A stretch of 64,000 nt of DNA from a virus. Position numbers and translations under genes: made by a program. Shown one piece after another: positions 41,261 to 49,895 of this stretch. Numbering within the stretch: the stretch's first letter is position 1; the number at the start of each line of letters is the position of its first letter. The notes under the pieces are model-generated. The model was given only the letters and a program-made list of their open reading frames with translations. It made no database searches and was not told the DNA's origin. The stretch lies in IMG/VR virus record IMGVR_UViG_3300043777_000086, positions 42,153-106,152 of that record; one strand, given 5' to 3'.

Positions 41261-42244
41261 TTAGAACAGGGTTCCCGCCGTGCAGGTGAGCTTTGCGCAA
41301 GAGCGCGGATTGGGAAGCAAGAACTGGGTACCGACCAGGTACTGGCCGGCATAGTCGATCGAGTTAGCAGCTTCCTTGAAGCCTGTGAATCCCCACTGGA
41401 ATAACGGCACCGTCGAGAAATACCACTCGACGTACTCGGTATTCAGAAGCCACATAGCGCCCGTCGTTCCGGTGGGCGCGTACCGGTCCATCACAACCTC
41501 AGCCGCGTTGAACCGGAATGCCTGGAAGCCCATCTTCCCGACGTCAGTGTTGGTCATGTCCGGATACCGCTGCAATGGTTGCAGTGAGTTCCAGAACAGG
41601 TTCCATCCGTTCGGGGTGGCAGTGATCAGATCCACGTGATCAGCACCCCAGGCGCTCTGCGTGTATCCATTCTGCACGGCCGCCAAATTGAAGCTGGTGA
41701 GATTCGCCACATACGAGTTGAGGCCGCCGACAGAGCCAACCGCCATCACATCCGAACGCGTGATCCCGCCGATGGTCGGGTACAGATTGCCGTCATCGAC
41801 CCAGGCGTTTAACCCTTCGAGGTTAAGGCTCCTGCCTGGATCCTGTGAGGAGAGAAATAGCGCCGTTCCCAGCAACTCAGCCATGCGCATTCCGGCGTTC
41901 TTGAACTTCAGCTCGATCTGGCTGAAGATTGCCGGGTCGCCGTTATTCAGCATGGCGTCGAAGCCGTAAAGGGTCATATTGACCGCGTAGAGCTTCATGT
42001 TGAGCTGGAGCGCAGTCTCGGTCACGACGTAGTCGATGTCGAAAGCCTGGCCGCGGCCGACCGCATCACCCCACAGCTTCCCAACGGTCAGGACGCGCTG
42101 GATCTGGTTGCCGCCCTCAAAACGCTCCATCCGGCGCGTGTGTAGGCGCGTGAAGGTGGGGCTGTTCTTGTAGACAACCTCGGTCGCCTTCGGCGCGATA
42201 TAGACCGTCGTGAAAGCGTTTACGTCGACGATTGGAAATGCCAT
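41261..42244 (-). CDS. Major capsid protein
   Basis: 327 residues, downstream of the scaffold. Features expected of an HK97-fold capsid: an N-arm region (TVYIAPKATEVVYKNSPTFT), an E-loop/P-domain region (GGNQIQRVLTVGKLWGDAVG), a long spine helix (QIELKFKNAGMRMAELLGTA), and a conserved A-domain region (VDLITATPNGWNLFWNSLQP then MGFQAFRFNAAEVVMDRYAP, MWLLNTEYVEWYFSTVPLFQ). No protease gene is adjacent. Gene order portal, small genes, scaffold, capsid, accessory proteins is canonical. Confidence 0.9.
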   Translation of the reverse strand: MAFPIVDVNAFTTVYIAPKATEVVYKNSPTFTRLHTRRMERFEGGNQIQRVLTVGKLWGDAVGRGQAFDIDYVVTETALQLNMKLYAVNMTLYGFDAMLNNGDPAIFSQIELKFKNAGMRMAELLGTALFLSSQDPGRSLNLEGLNAWVDDGNLYPTIGGITRSDVMAVGSVGGLNSYVANLTSFNLAAVQNGYTQSAWGADHVDLITATPNGWNLFWNSLQPLQRYPDMTNTDVGKMGFQAFRFNAAEVVMDRYAPTGTTGAMWLLNTEYVEWYFSTVPLFQWGFTGFKEAANSIDYAGQYLVGTQFLLPNPRSCAKLTCTAGTLF

Positions 42245-42258
42245 TTCTCAGATCTCCC

Positions 42259-43182
42259 TTAGTTGGCCTTGCCCGGAATTTTCAGCTCGCCGCGCCGATA
42301 CATCTCCATCATCCTGGCGCCTAGTACGCCGCTGCCTAGTGGCGCATCGCCGGCCAGATCCGGCGGCGCGTCTGTCGCGTCAAGGCCCTGGATTTTGCGC
42401 TGGAACGGAGGTACCGAAGCACCCCTGCCGTCATCGGTGGGGGACGCCGCGGAGGTCGTCTTCGCATTGACCGCCTCTTCGCGTGTCTTCAGCTCTGCTT
42501 CCTTGGCCGCCAATTCAGCAGCCTTTACCTCGGAACGCTTAGGGGCGACGAAGTCGTTATAAGCAGCAGTGAAATTTTTAACCGGAGTCTTGCCGGTCGG
42601 ATCGCTCGGATCAACCAAGTAGCGTACCCCGTTCGAGACAACGAACTTCATGAACCCATCCATGTCGAAGTCGTCCGATCCGAACTCCTTCATGTACTTG
42701 AGTGGGATCGACGCGGCGCGCGTGAAGAAGAATTCCTGATTGAGGCTCTGCTGATTCAACTTACCGTCGACCGTCGACACTACCTCATCCTTGGCGCTCT
42801 TGACCAGCCCGGTCACGTCGTCCTTTTTGAGGTAGCCCTTGGCGATCAGTTCTTTTTCAAGCTCTGCAAAATCCATAGGGTCTCCAGTTGGCACGTACGT
42901 GCCGGCTTCCATCGAAGCTACCTTACCACGCAGCGTGGCGACTTCCTGCTCCGCCTGCCACTGCTGCTTGGTCATGCCGTGCTCTTCGTCCCAGTCGCGC
43001 GTTCTGAAATCTTCCCACTTCTTAACGAAACTGTCGGCGTTTTCGAATGCCGCCTGCGCTCTGTCGAAGTCGGACTTGAGAGTGACCACATTCCCCAGTG
43101 GGTATTTGGCGGTCACAGCCAGGAACGTAGACCGGTCCTCTTCGGCCATGTTGAGTTGTTTTGCCAGAGCCTCAAAATCCAT
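42259..43182 (-). CDS. Capsid scaffolding protein
   Basis: 307 residues, acidic and mostly helical, immediately upstream of the capsid gene. Coiled-coil segments occur at about 40-95 (FDRAQAAFENADSFVKKWED) and 215-245 (EVKAAELAAKEAELKTREEA), and a basic/helical C-terminus (GARMMEMYRRGELKIPGK) likely contacts the capsid, as in P22- and phi29-type scaffolds (family knowledge). GAGGTGAACC precedes the ATG. Confidence 0.82.
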   Translation of the reverse strand: MDFEALAKQLNMAEEDRSTFLAVTAKYPLGNVVTLKSDFDRAQAAFENADSFVKKWEDFRTRDWDEEHGMTKQQWQAEQEVATLRGKVASMEAGTYVPTGDPMDFAELEKELIAKGYLKKDDVTGLVKSAKDEVVSTVDGKLNQQSLNQEFFFTRAASIPLKYMKEFGSDDFDMDGFMKFVVSNGVRYLVDPSDPTGKTPVKNFTAAYNDFVAPKRSEVKAAELAAKEAELKTREEAVNAKTTSAASPTDDGRGASVPPFQRKIQGLDATDAPPDLAGDAPLGSGVLGARMMEMYRRGELKIPGKAN

Positions 43183-43190
43183 GGTTCACC

Positions 43191-43553
43191 TCACGCCGCC
43201 GCCGGTGCTGGAGCATCAGTCGGCGAGGTTGCGGGCGGCTGCTCAGGGGCGGCCGACGAGCCTTGCTGCATCTGTTGCATCGACTGCATCACGGTTTGCT
43301 GCATCGACTTGCCGACCTCGATCATTTTCGCCACATCGCCCATCATTGATGGCAGGGTCTTGTCCGCCATCTGCGCTATTTTACTCGTTGACTCGGCGAT
43401 CTTTTTGACCTCGGCCATGATCTCCTGAGTGGCGCGAATGGTGGCGGATTGAGACTCGGTCTGCATTTGTCCGACTCTGGACATCAGCGACTGAGGCGGG
43501 GCGTCTGATTGTTGACTGCGTATTTCGGGGGGATTAGGGAGCGACGGGGTCAT
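43191..43553 (-). CDS. Small Gln/Met-rich helical protein, 120 aa
   Basis: A Pro-rich N-terminus, a long amphipathic helix (SQSATIRATQEIMAEVKKIA through MIEVGKSMQQTVMQSMQQM), and a Pro/Ala-rich tail. It sits between small basic proteins and the scaffold, and may be an assembly cofactor or internal head protein. No family recognised; the ribosome site is weak. Confidence 0.65.
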   Translation of the reverse strand: MTPSLPNPPEIRSQQSDAPPQSLMSRVGQMQTESQSATIRATQEIMAEVKKIAESTSKIAQMADKTLPSMMGDVAKMIEVGKSMQQTVMQSMQQMQQGSSAAPEQPPATSPTDAPAPAAA

Positions 43554-43558
43554 TGCTA

Positions 43559-43846
43559 CTAGTCGGCTCCGCTTTTGCTGACTACGCCCTTAGCTTGGTT
43601 GGCGAACGGCCAGGTGGCTCCGCCGCGCCGTAGTTCGACTTCATCCGCGCCGCCCATTTGGACCGGTCCTTTGTTGCCGGGGTCCGAATACGGAGGCTTG
43701 ATTTCCGATTCGTTGGTGTCGATGTAATCGGCGCCAGCGTATTGGAGTGGGCCACCAGACCGCTTCTGTGAATCCTCCGGTCGCAGGGGGCTGCTACCCA
43801 GATCGATTTCATCACTCGAGCTTTGAATGGTGCCTTTGTATGCCAT
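43559..43846 (-). CDS. Small hypothetical protein of the capsid operon
   Basis: About 95 residues from ATG 43846 (MAYKGTIQSSSDEIDLGSSP); an upstream in-frame GTG at 43933 is an alternative, but neither has a convincing ribosome site. The frame contains two similar phrases, GGPLQYAGADYIDT and KGPVQMGGADEVEL, suggesting a short internal duplication, and ends in QAKGVVSKSGAD. Function unknown; possibly a minor virion protein. Confidence 0.6.
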   Translation of the reverse strand: MAYKGTIQSSSDEIDLGSSPLRPEDSQKRSGGPLQYAGADYIDTNESEIKPPYSDPGNKGPVQMGGADEVELRRGGATWPFANQAKGVVSKSGAD

Positions 43847-43942
43847 GAGGGTTACAACCTGGAATGCGGCGGGGTTGGATACGCGCAGGGCTCGTCCGTC
43901 GCTGTCCGAGCCCTGGCGTGGTTGCGGGATCACCGCATCAGA

Positions 43943-43993
43943 CTACTTGCGGTGCTTTTTGCGCCGGTTGGCGATGGGGCCGAAACTGTTCAT
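43943..43993 (-). CDS. Micro-ORF 1: 16-residue basic peptide
   Basis: MNSFGPIANRRKKHRK. It is preceded by a GGAAGGGTGATACGCA leader. The second micro-ORF at 44064-44123 has nearly the same leader and the same SFGPxAxRRKK core, so the unit is a tandem duplication that kept its coding sequence. It would be a very basic RNA- or DNA-binding peptide in the capsid operon, or a leader peptide. Confidence 0.55.
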   Translation of the reverse strand: MNSFGPIANRRKKHRK

Positions 43994-44063
43994 TGCGTAT
44001 CACCCTTCCTTTCTCGCGACCGACAACGCCAGGCCGCGTAATTTCAACAAGATCGATGTGGCG

Positions 44064-44123
44064 CTACCGCATCTTCTTTTCGCGCTTTTTGCGCCGGTCG
44101 GCCGTTGGTCCGAAGGAAAACAT
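44064..44123 (-). CDS. Micro-ORF 2: 19-residue basic peptide (paralogue)
   Basis: MFSFGPTADRRKKREKKMR; an in-frame ATG four codons earlier (MDTQ) is an alternative start. It shares SFGPxAxRRKK and a GGATACGCAG-type leader with micro-ORF 1, 70 bases downstream. It begins about 47 bases after the predicted capsid-operon start site and is the first translated unit of that transcript. Confidence 0.55.
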   Translation of the reverse strand: MFSFGPTADRRKKREKKMR

Positions 44124-44176
44124 CTGCGTATCCATCCTTTCCTGGCCCGACTACGCCAGGGCCTTTATTTCACATA

Positions 44177-44206
44177 AGAGTAATACGGAATTTGACGTAG
44201 CGTCAA
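44177..44206 (-). promoter_or_regulatory. Promoter of the capsid operon
   Basis: Minus strand: TTGACG (44201-44206), 18 bases, TACTCT (44177-44182). The -35 is also one arm of a TTGACG/CGTCAA inverted repeat with a 3-base loop, which may be an operator. Transcription would pass through both micro-ORFs, scaffold and capsid to the terminator at 40051-40081. Confidence 0.55.
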
Positions 44207-44242
44207 GAAAATAAAATACTTGTGGACGATTAATGAGGAGGA

Positions 44243-46108
44243 TCAGGCGATTTGAGCGTTGCGTTGACCGCGGCTCATGCGCGGAGTACGGCCGGATTGA
44301 CCGCCCCCGATGATACCCGCCTGGCGTTCTTTAGTGATGCGCTGGATCTCCGCAGCCACGTCTCCGATGTCACACTTTTTGAGCAGAGTCTCCAGGCTTA
44401 AAGCCCCGGATCTGAATAAGTTAATCGCCTTGATCTGCTCTCGGTCCTTGTTTGCTCCGTGTAGTGATCCAGGGGATATCGTTACCGTGAAATTCTTCCA
44501 GAAGCTATCGCGCGCCTGGTCGGCGGGAACCATGTTAGCGGGATCCCAAACGTAGTCGTCCCAGGTAACTCCGTCGTTGCCAAGGATATAGTAGCGCTGC
44601 TTGCGCGGAAAGTACTGAAGGATATGACTGACGGCAATCTCCCCGGCATTGCGAAGCGAGACTTCTATATACCTTCCCTCTAATCGGATCGGGCCGCCTT
44701 GAGCGTCCCGGATCTGCTCCATCGTATCCCCGCCGGGAACCTGCTTCTTTCTAGAAATCGCCTGGACATCCATCGAGCCCGCGTGGCGGTCGAAAATAGA
44801 GAGTAGGTATTTGGCGTACTCAAACACGTAAGCCGGGAGGTTCGGCGGGTCTAGCGGCTTGACGTCTCCGATTTGAGCCGTCGCGTTCATGAGGAGTTTC
44901 TGGCCGGGGATCTCCGGGAAGAAGCGGTTCCAGTCGGCTTCATTTACCGATCCGCGCTTAGCGAGATAAGCCTGATTGATCGCTTTCTTGATCGTGTCGA
45001 ACACACCGGCTGAGATCTCGTTCATGCCCTGATTGAGAGGCATCAGGGTGCGGTACTTTGAGAGCCCACCCGGACCCCATACGATCGGATCGAGTACGAA
45101 CTTTACGAATGGGTAGGCGGTCGACCAATACGGAGAGGTGGTGTCGTAGAGATCCTCTCGGCCACCGAATACCAATAGGCGTTTACGGGGATAGAGCCGC
45201 TCGCCTCGCTTGACGGTGTACCAGTAATTATGCTGGTTGACGTCGTATCTCGGATCCTTAACGAGGACATCGTGCAGGGATTCATTGGTCTGCCCGTCCT
45301 CGAACCAGATCTCCTCGAGTTCCGCTACCGGGAAGGTGTCGGTGTCCCGGCTCATCCCGTATTGTGGCGCCCGGTCTTTCATCATGTGGCGCATTGATGG
45401 AGAAAGGCGGGACCATGAGTACTCCGACATCATCATGTTCGGGTGGTAATTCGATTCGTTTGGCTTGTATTGCTCCGACCCGCTACGCATCACCTTTTCA
45501 GCGACTGCGCGCCCCCACTTCTCGATAAAGTACTGAATGGGCTTGAATACCGTATAGCGAATCGCGCTCGATTCCTGGAGGTCCGAGGCGCAGTTGATTG
45601 GCATCACCGCGTCCATCCCGAGTGCGATTGCATTGAGACGGCCCAGCGACGCGTTGATCTTCCAGTACCCTACCGAGAGCATCGCGTGGTCGAGCACTTC
45701 CGCCAGCCGTAGATCGAGATCCGACTTGATCCACTCGTGGATAATCATCTTCGAGAGGATCTCGGCTGTCGTCGGCCAGGGTTCGGCCTTAACGGAAACA
45801 CTCGGGCGAACGTCGGTGTACTGCGCTAAGGTCTCTCGCCGCGCGCGGTTAAGGTGGTTGTCTACGAACTTGGATCTAAACTGGGGTCGCTTCGCCGGCC
45901 ACATCTCCCCCATCAGGGCTCGAATGTATTCGTTTAATTTAGCCCACTCCTTGTTTTGCTTCAGCTCCCTCGTGGCCTGTTCTCTAGTCCCCTCCCGGAA
46001 GGAGCGGAGCTTCGCTGAGTAACGATCCGTGAAGTCGGGAGATCCGCTCTTAGGTCGGTAGATAGGTCCGCGCGGAGCGTTATCAATGAGGGTGGAGCTG
46101 GGGGTCAT
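44243..46108 (-). CDS. Portal protein
   Basis: 621 residues, in the correct place between terminase and scaffold. An N-terminal helical wing (KLNEYIRALMGEMWPAKRPQ, VDNHLNRARRETLAQYTDVR) leads to a body with LDHAMLSVGYWKINASLGRL, a typical portal segment where incoming sub-modules bind. A stem/crown region follows (TLMPLNQGMNEISAGVFDTI, then GGDTMEQIRDAQGGPIRLEG, and AVSHILQYFPRKQRYYILGN), as in P22/T7-like portals. The portal is the ring through which DNA enters the head and to which the tail is attached. Confidence 0.9.
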   Translation of the reverse strand: MTPSSTLIDNAPRGPIYRPKSGSPDFTDRYSAKLRSFREGTREQATRELKQNKEWAKLNEYIRALMGEMWPAKRPQFRSKFVDNHLNRARRETLAQYTDVRPSVSVKAEPWPTTAEILSKMIIHEWIKSDLDLRLAEVLDHAMLSVGYWKINASLGRLNAIALGMDAVMPINCASDLQESSAIRYTVFKPIQYFIEKWGRAVAEKVMRSGSEQYKPNESNYHPNMMMSEYSWSRLSPSMRHMMKDRAPQYGMSRDTDTFPVAELEEIWFEDGQTNESLHDVLVKDPRYDVNQHNYWYTVKRGERLYPRKRLLVFGGREDLYDTTSPYWSTAYPFVKFVLDPIVWGPGGLSKYRTLMPLNQGMNEISAGVFDTIKKAINQAYLAKRGSVNEADWNRFFPEIPGQKLLMNATAQIGDVKPLDPPNLPAYVFEYAKYLLSIFDRHAGSMDVQAISRKKQVPGGDTMEQIRDAQGGPIRLEGRYIEVSLRNAGEIAVSHILQYFPRKQRYYILGNDGVTWDDYVWDPANMVPADQARDSFWKNFTVTISPGSLHGANKDREQIKAINLFRSGALSLETLLKKCDIGDVAAEIQRITKERQAGIIGGGQSGRTPRMSRGQRNAQIA

Positions 46109-46572
46109 ACGCTCTCCGCCGCCACTTTTTGAGCCTCGTGATTGGAGTGCTGCACGAACTCCTTAGCCTCTGAGTGAGATCCTGGCTTGAAAGTTTTTCC
46201 GTCCGATGAGATGAATCCGGACGACGTGTCACTCGGGAGCGCTAGTCCCTCGTTGTGGCAATAATCCCGCTGGGCCTGCCAGGTGTCTATGTAAACTGGT
46301 TCTGGTTTCCCGCTCACGGTATTGTTCTTCTTCCAGGCCCAGTGACCGCCGTCCTTCGCGTGGCCGCCCTCGAGGTTTTTGTCGAGATATCGGGATGTAA
46401 TGGCACCCGAGAATGGCGTAGAGAACCGGCTTACTTGACGCTCAGTAGGGGATCCGCATTTCGGGCATGGGGGATCCGCGGACTTATATGTACTCGCGAG
46501 CCACTCGAATGTGCGCCCCCACCAAGGGCAATCCAACGAGAGGCACGTATTTTCAAAGATGGGCGTACTCAG
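46105..46572 (-). CDS. FmdB-like zinc-ribbon protein, possible CTG start
   Basis: 155 residues if translation begins at CTG 46572. The extended N-terminus STPIFENTCLSLDC supplies two Cys residues that pair with PPCPKCGS at about 37-44 to make the four-Cys ribbon of FmdB-type proteins, and QVSRFSTPFSG follows as in that family. Starting instead at the in-frame TTG (46536) would lose one Cys. AGGAG lies just before, and CTG overlaps the preceding TGA (CTGA), imitating the ATGA overlaps elsewhere. The gene ends over the portal start. Its role may be DNA or protein binding in packaging. Confidence 0.6.
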   Translation of the reverse strand: MSTPIFENTCLSLDCPWWGRTFEWLASTYKSADPPCPKCGSPTERQVSRFSTPFSGAITSRYLDKNLEGGHAKDGGHWAWKKNNTVSGKPEPVYIDTWQAQRDYCHNEGLALPSDTSSGFISSDGKTFKPGSHSEAKEFVQHSNHEAQKVAAESV

Positions 46573-47237
46573 TCTCCTATGAACGCGAGGTCGTCTTCCT
46601 CTTCGGTAGCCGAGGGATTATCCGAACTCGGATTTATCGTGATGACTTCCGAATCCTTCGGGAAGAATGAATCGGCCGTGATCGGATGGGGTTCCAGTGT
46701 ACTCATCACCGGACCAGGTACTTCTATCTTTGGTCCAAGCCACCGCATCAGAACATCCGTACTGAACGGCTCCCCAGCCACCTCTGATAGTTGCGCGTAC
46801 TGTTCGCGGTTCAGGAAGAAGGTACTACACCGGGACTCGAGATCCCAAAACCAACCGAGCGCCATCGCCTGGTCCATCATCTCCTGGATCATCTGGTCGA
46901 CGGTCATCCCCTGTACGTCCGCGCGCTGGCGCATTTCCTCGTGTAGTGATGGATCGATCTTCCACCGACCAACCATCGCGCCTTCGCTCACCCCAAGTCC
47001 ACGCTCGACCGCTTCGATCAAGGCATCACTATCGGCCATCCTCTCGTCTATGTCGCACAGCCGCTCAGCGGTCGCGGGAGACAATAGCATCGCGCCCCTA
47101 GAGATTCCATCAAAGACTTCGTTAGCGAACATTGAGATCTTCTGGGCGTCTTCGCCTTCACCCTCTACCTGTTCGAGGATCCTTTTGTAGGCCGCTTCGC
47201 TCAGTTCGATCGTGAGCGGGATCTTAACCTGATTCAT
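46569..47237 (-). CDS. Hypothetical protein between terminase and portal, 222 aa
   Basis: No family recognised. A helical, acidic protein with an N-terminal beta strand resembling a small ribbon-helix element (KIPLTIELSEAAYKRILEQV), central helices (SLHEEMRQRADVQGMTVDQM) and an acidic end. The first 20 residues look like the opening of ribbon-helix-helix or regulatory phage proteins. One exact palindrome copy (46621-46632) falls near its 3' end. Confidence 0.72.
   Translation of the reverse strand: MNQVKIPLTIELSEAAYKRILEQVEGEGEDAQKISMFANEVFDGISRGAMLLSPATAERLCDIDERMADSDALIEAVERGLGVSEGAMVGRWKIDPSLHEEMRQRADVQGMTVDQMIQEMMDQAMALGWFWDLESRCSTFFLNREQYAQLSEVAGEPFSTDVLMRWLGPKIEVPGPVMSTLEPHPITADSFFPKDSEVITINPSSDNPSATEEEDDLAFIGD
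46621..46632. repeat. Dispersed palindrome, exact copy 5
   Basis: TCCGAACTCGGA followed by TTTATC, about 49 bases upstream of the probable CTG start of the zinc-ribbon gene. Encodes a part of INPSSD here, in a different frame from the FVRVR copies. Confidence 0.6.
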
Positions 47238-47253
47238 CGCCTCTCCTTATTTG

Positions 47254-49491
47254 CTACAGCATATCGTACTCTGGCGTCTGCGCGGAAACTTCACTCTTCT
47301 TTTCCAGTCCAGGCAGGTCCACTTTGGTAATGATCCCCTCCTTGACGCCGTTACGTTTAGCCTTTAGGAGGATTGAGCTGCACTGCTCGCACCGGATATT
47401 CGTCCCTCGCGGCAATTCATCATCGTCGAACTCGTAGCCGCAGCGAAGGCACGTGATATGGTATTCCTTCTGGGCGTCTTCGTTGGATGTACCGCGGATC
47501 TTGCTGTATCCTAGATTCTCGTCGTGGTCGGTTTCACGAGCGCAATAGAGAGCTATAAGCGTTGCAATCAGCTCATCGTCATGGCTGCCCTTAGCTGCCT
47601 CAGCCTTCTTGTCGCTTTCATCATCGTCCTTCTGGAAGCGCTTCATCTCCTCGACGAGGTTGTCGGATTTTGGAATAAATAGCCCGGCCCTTAGCCTTCG
47701 AACTCCATTGCCCCATAGTTTGGGCTTCGAGTTACCCTGGGTGATCCAGTGCCACTTAGAACTCATAATATTGCTAGAGTCGAGGTGCTTCCAGCGATGA
47801 AGACTGGGGTAGTTGTACCGAATACGAACTTCGTCTCCGCAGGTCTGATAGGTGTTGTACTCGATATTCGCCTGAGCTGTGTTGTACCAGTACCCCAAGT
47901 GGACGACCGGCAGCGCCAGGTCGTAGTGATTGATCGTATTCGATCTCCACGTTGCTACCTGAACATCGGAGTTTGCGCCCCTGCCGACGCGGATTACGAC
48001 GATCACGGAGTAGTCGTGCTTGCCCCCTAGGCCCTCGGCAACATCAACACCCAAGTGATACACGTGACCATCCTGAGGAAATTCCCATAGCCTCAATTGA
48101 TGATCGTCAAATCGATGATCGGCGTCACACCACTCCTGCCAGCATTGGGATTTATAAACCTGCCCACTTTCATTACGAACGAACTTTTTTACGCCGTGAA
48201 ATTTTCCGTTCTTATCGAGATGCCCAATGGCGATAGGATCTCTAACCTGCTTAACTGCGAAGTCTATAACATCCTCCGGGAAAACCGGATCTCCGGATAT
48301 CTGAAATGCCTCCAGATCCGTCATGCAGACTTCTTGGCGCAATTCCTTTACGGACTCAATCCCCTTGCGTTCTGCTGTCTCCCTGCGCCACTCCATAAAC
48401 CTTAACTGCTGGTCGTCAAGAACGTAAGGGCGTAGAGTTCCGGTCTTGCATTGCAGACATTTTTCATCTACAACCCGAACCCCTAGATGCACCGACTCGA
48501 ACCACCTCTGACAGTCTGGGTTTGAGCACCGAGTCCACTTGTCCTGTACTAACTCCCGTAGATTAGCCTCTGGCTTCTTTGGCTTCCATCCCAGAGATAC
48601 CGTCCTCCTTCGACCATGCTCCATGAATCCCGGAATGAAAATTGTCCGGTACTCGGCATCATCGCCGGCCTCCTTATTAGTGCGCCATAGGTCCTCGTAA
48701 TATGTACCCGCCCCCTTGGCGGTAGACTCGATAATCGCGAACGTCATCGGGGACTGGTCTGCTAGTGCGTTACCAAGATCTCCGTCGATCGCCTGACGCG
48801 CGGTCTTTTCCATAAAATCACTTAACTCAGATACGTGCGCACACGTGACACGGATACCCTGCCCGATACCGCTATACTGCTGCGCCATCTGAATTTCAAT
48901 TCGGGACTTAAGACCGGGATTGGTGCGGCGAAAATCCGGGTTAGGATTTTCAAAGAGCAGTCCGCCGTCGTACTTTCGATTGGCGCACATGGGCTTTAAC
49001 CACCACGGCATCTGGTCGTAGATGTGCAGCATGATCGAGAACAGGTATTCGGATCGATTTAGATCGGGACCAACCACGAGCGCGTTAACGTTCGGGAAGA
49101 ACATCGTACGCCAGGCCACAAGAGCCTCGCACAGCGTTGAGATTCCTTGCTGGCGAGCCTTCAATATCAGTAATTTCTGCGCCATGCCCTGATCCCTAAT
49201 CGACCACATGATTTCGAGGATCAACTCCTGCGATTCCCAGAGCGTGAAGAACTGGTCGCCGGTTTCCTTGTTGGTGATCTTGAAGTAATTCTTGCAGGCG
49301 TAAACGAAATCGTCCTGGCAGTGATCCAGCTCTTTATAGATCAGATCCCAGTCAGATCTTGATAGCGCGTCCGGATCTCCTTGCGGCCCACGGGGGGTGC
49401 TTATGACGAACTTAGGCTGGTCGAGGTACTCTACTAGTTCGTCTATTCCGACGTCGCGCTTCCAGCGGGAAGCTGTGGATTTGATGAGCAC
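47254..49491 (-). CDS. terL: Terminase large subunit (packaging ATPase/nuclease)
   Basis: 745 residues. ATPase: Walker A-like KARQQGIST (111-119), the Walker B/adjacent acidic strand VTCAHVSEL (215-223) and coupling-type TFAIIESTAKG. Nuclease: LGVDVAEGLGGKHDYSVIVV (480-499) with Asp483, and SHDDELIATL (636-645) with the final Asp pair, as in RNase H-fold TerL. Two extra four-Cys zinc ribbons are present: C322, C327, C345 and C348 inside the linker, and C681, C684, C701 and C704 near the C-terminus. These are unusual additions that may bind DNA or the portal. Confidence 0.95.
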   Translation of the reverse strand: MLIKSTASRWKRDVGIDELVEYLDQPKFVISTPRGPQGDPDALSRSDWDLIYKELDHCQDDFVYACKNYFKITNKETGDQFFTLWESQELILEIMWSIRDQGMAQKLLILKARQQGISTLCEALVAWRTMFFPNVNALVVGPDLNRSEYLFSIMLHIYDQMPWWLKPMCANRKYDGGLLFENPNPDFRRTNPGLKSRIEIQMAQQYSGIGQGIRVTCAHVSELSDFMEKTARQAIDGDLGNALADQSPMTFAIIESTAKGAGTYYEDLWRTNKEAGDDAEYRTIFIPGFMEHGRRRTVSLGWKPKKPEANLRELVQDKWTRCSNPDCQRWFESVHLGVRVVDEKCLQCKTGTLRPYVLDDQQLRFMEWRRETAERKGIESVKELRQEVCMTDLEAFQISGDPVFPEDVIDFAVKQVRDPIAIGHLDKNGKFHGVKKFVRNESGQVYKSQCWQEWCDADHRFDDHQLRLWEFPQDGHVYHLGVDVAEGLGGKHDYSVIVVIRVGRGANSDVQVATWRSNTINHYDLALPVVHLGYWYNTAQANIEYNTYQTCGDEVRIRYNYPSLHRWKHLDSSNIMSSKWHWITQGNSKPKLWGNGVRRLRAGLFIPKSDNLVEEMKRFQKDDDESDKKAEAAKGSHDDELIATLIALYCARETDHDENLGYSKIRGTSNEDAQKEYHITCLRCGYEFDDDELPRGTNIRCEQCSSILLKAKRNGVKEGIITKVDLPGLEKKSEVSAQTPEYDML

Positions 49492-49895
49492 TCTTCCGCC
49501 TCCTCTACGGCCGCCGCGATATCCACCACCATGCGCTTTTCGACCGCGCGGTCGCGGATATAGGCGTCGAAGGTCTTGTGGCCTCCCACGGCCTCAGCGG
49601 CCGCGGTATTCGAATTGTTCTGCGTAACGCTGATCCCGCTAACCGGCAGGATCTTGAAGCTCTTTAGTAGAATCTCGGCAGCCCTTGTATCTCCGATCGC
49701 TATGTTTTTCCGCAGAGAATCCAGGGTTTCCGGAAGCATGACCGGAGCGACGGCCGCAAGTAGCGATTCCACGTACTTCGGGAGTCGTTTGAATGTCACC
49801 CGCTTACGTGTGAGTGCTGGGTGTTCGATCGGTTCCAATTGCGGACGCGGCTTGGCTCTCTTCTTGAGGCGAGCCGGGTTACGAGCCGCGGCCAT
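49443..49895 (-). CDS. Terminase small subunit candidate, 150 aa
   Basis: Directly upstream of terL and overlapping it by 49 bases, the usual place for TerS. A basic N-terminus (AARNPARLKKRAKPRP), then a helical region (VESLLAAVAPVMLPETLDSL, NIAIGDTRAAEILLKSFKIL) compatible with the TerS DNA-binding and oligomerisation core, and an acidic tail. No helix-turn-helix motif is clear enough to prove it. The start overlaps the upstream TAA (TAATG). Confidence 0.6.
   Translation of the reverse strand: MAAARNPARLKKRAKPRPQLEPIEHPALTRKRVTFKRLPKYVESLLAAVAPVMLPETLDSLRKNIAIGDTRAAEILLKSFKILPVSGISVTQNNSNTAAAEAVGGHKTFDAYIRDRAVEKRMVVDIAAAVEEAEECSSNPQLPAGSATSE

Noticed and set aside
46255-47190. 311-codon plus-strand frame across the zinc-ribbon and upstream genes
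   Set aside because: Runs across two well-supported minus-strand genes and has no recognisable domain.
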